A stretch of DNA of 64,000 bases from Lichenicola cladoniae (GTDB lineage Bacteria > Pseudomonadota > Alphaproteobacteria > Acetobacterales > Acetobacteraceae): contig NZ_CP053708.1 of assembly GCF_013201075.1 (NCBI RefSeq), positions 4,345,501-4,409,500 of the forward strand. Direction: 5' to 3'. A program made the position numbers and the translations under genes. A model generated the notes under the pieces. That model was not told where the DNA came from, searched no databases, and saw nothing but the letters and a program-made list of their open reading frames with translations. Of the stretch, positions 62,695 through 64,000 are shown piece by piece. Position 1 is the first letter of the stretch, and each line of letters starts with the position of its first letter.

Positions 62695-63909
62695 GTGACT
62701 GAAATCTCTTTCGTGACGGCGGTCGACCAGTCCTCGCGCGACGAGCCGCAGTGGCGACGCAACCTGTATGTCTGCGTGTTCGGCGCCTTCACGACGGTGC
62801 TGGCGATGACCCTGCTGCTGCCGTTCCTGCCGCTCTATGTCGAGCAGCTCGGCGTGCACGGCCATGCGGCGATCGTGCAGTGGTCGGGCATCGCATTCGG
62901 CGCGACGTTTCTGGCGGCGGGACTGGCGGCACCCGTCTGGGGACGGTTCGCCGATCGCTACGGACGCAAGCTGATCCTGGTCCGTGCCAGCCTCGGCATG
63001 GCGGTCTGCATGTCGCTGCTCGGCACGGTGCAGACGATCTGGCAACTGGTGGCGCTCAGGCTGCTGGCCGGGCTGCTCGGCGGCTATGCGTCCGGTGCCG
63101 TGGTGCTGGTGGCGACACAGACACCGAAGGCCCGCACGACCTGGGCGCTCGGGCTGCTGTCGTCGGGCGTGATGGCGGGTAGCCTGGTCGGTCCGCTGGT
63201 CGGCGGTGCGCTGCCGCCACTGATCGGCGTGCGCGCCACCTTCTTCCTGGCGGGCGGGCTGATCTTCATCGCGTTCCTGGCGACTGCCCTGATGGTGCGC
63301 GAAACCCACCGGCCGGTCCGGACCATGGCCGGGACACAAGGCGCTTGGTCACTGATCGAGAACCAGCGGTCGGTGCTGGTGATGCTGCTGACCGGCGCGC
63401 TGGTCACGCTCGCCACCATGTCGATCGAGCCGATCGTCACGATCTATGTGGCACAACTCATGCCGTCCGGAGCCGCGGTGACGATGATGTCCGGCGCGAT
63501 CATGTCGGCCGGGGCGCTCGGCAGCGTCGTTGCGGCGCCGCGCATGGGCCGGCTTGCAGACCGGATCGGGCAGAGGAAAGTCGTGGTCGGCGGCCTGATC
63601 GCGAGCGGGCTGCTGCTGTTGCCGCAGGCTGCCGTCGGCAACGCCTGGGAGTTGCTGGGCTTGCGGTTCCTGATGGGGATCGCGCTGGCCGGACTGATCC
63701 CGGCGATCACCAGCATGATCCGGCATGCGGTGCCGGCTCGGGTGGCGGGCCAGATCCTGGCCCTGAACACCTCCGCCCAATATGTCGGGTTCGTCGCCGG
63801 TCCGCTGCTCGGAGGCTTCGTGGGCGCACACCTTGGCATGCGGCCGGTATTCCTGGCGACGAGTGCGGTGATGCTGGCAGGCGCCATCCTGGCCTCACGG
63901 CGGTGGTAA
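62695..63909 (+). CDS. MFS efflux transporter (DHA1-like)
   Basis: A 404-residue transporter with 12 predicted helices. Motif A in loop 2-3 is VWGRFADRYGRKLIL and the fifth-helix antiporter motif (G-x-x-x-G-P-x-x-G-G) is GSLVGPLVGGALP, so it belongs to the drug:proton antiporter DHA1 group. The C-terminal half repeats the loop motif as RMGRLADRIGQRK. It starts with GTG at 62695, and a later GTG (62713) is also possible. It is divergent from the CBS gene. The substrate is unknown. Confidence 0.93.
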   Translation: MTEISFVTAVDQSSRDEPQWRRNLYVCVFGAFTTVLAMTLLLPFLPLYVEQLGVHGHAAIVQWSGIAFGATFLAAGLAAPVWGRFADRYGRKLILVRASLGMAVCMSLLGTVQTIWQLVALRLLAGLLGGYASGAVVLVATQTPKARTTWALGLLSSGVMAGSLVGPLVGGALPPLIGVRATFFLAGGLIFIAFLATALMVRETHRPVRTMAGTQGAWSLIENQRSVLVMLLTGALVTLATMSIEPIVTIYVAQLMPSGAAVTMMSGAIMSAGALGSVVAAPRMGRLADRIGQRKVVVGGLIASGLLLLPQAAVGNAWELLGLRFLMGIALAGLIPAITSMIRHAVPARVAGQILALNTSAQYVGFVAGPLLGGFVGAHLGMRPVFLATSAVMLAGAILASRRW

Positions 63910-64000
63910 AGCGGCTGCCCGGGGCGTGGCACCTAATCGAAGCTAGCCGCGATCGCCGTTTCCACCCCCCGGACCCTGTCACGATGGTCGTACTCCCGAG

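Noticed and set aside
1-64000. CRISPR arrays, tRNA or rRNA genes, prophage
   Set aside because: I looked for regularly spaced repeats, cloverleaf sequences and phage structural genes and found none.

Overview
The window is high-GC, densely coded DNA from an alphaproteobacterium. The best fit is Acetobacteraceae/Rhodospirillales: the block mutY - dciA-like - dsbA-like - smc with an SMC of about 1.5 thousand residues, the ispH-thrB-rnhA operon, and an inositol ABC transporter of the iatP/iatA/ibpA type all point that way. The taxonomic call is inference; there is no rRNA or marker set here. I see no tRNA, rRNA, CRISPR array, prophage or intact insertion sequence.

Layout. 0-7.2 kb: small detoxification and regulatory genes (flavin disulfide reductase, GlxA-type regulator divergent from an NmrA-like reductase, a tandem pair of muconolactone-isomerase-like genes of which the first is broken, GST divergent from LysR, GFA-family protein, an orphan CheB methylesterase domain). 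7.4-15 kb: core genes mutY, a DciA-like gene, two tandem thiol oxidoreductases and smc. 15-18 kb: a lipoprotein gene with an in-frame stop, a methyltransferase, and an A+T-rich patch with a sulfotransferase. 18.3-21.7 kb: a LytS/LytTR-type two-component pair and a Tat-exported epoxide hydrolase. 21.7-22.1 kb: fused remnants of IS481- and IS5-family transposases. 22.3-31.2 kb: an accessory block with a histidine-ammonia-lyase-like protein that lacks the MIO-forming Ala-Ser-Gly, translationally coupled to an ornithine-cyclodeaminase-like gene, a divergent MFS transporter, a TonB-dependent receptor, an AmpC-type beta-lactamase and guanine deaminase.

31.2-42.4 kb: an RNA helicase, a second GST, and then a complete phosphate regulon on the minus strand: pstS-pstC-pstA-pstB-phoU-phoB-phoR followed by an outer-membrane porin. 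Both pstS and the porin are preceded by three 11-bp-spaced Pho-box half sites, so the porin is probably a phosphate-starvation porin. 43.4-54 kb: an inositol locus (iolE, permease/ATPase/binding protein, a Gfo/Idh/MocA dehydrogenase, an RpiR-family regulator, iolG) with GGAA-N6-TTCC palindromes in two regulatory gaps and a near match in a third. It is interrupted by a LysR - NmrA-like - AtaL-like cassette, and iolB/C/D are not in the window. 54-64 kb: AI-2E family permease, GGDEF-EAL protein, ispH-thrB-rnhA, gcvH, small exported proteins, a CBS-domain protein and an MFS efflux pump.

The least conventional items are the MIO-less lyase/cyclodeaminase/transporter block, the porin apparently under PhoB control, and the inositol palindromes. 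All motif calls were made by eye, without alignment or database search.
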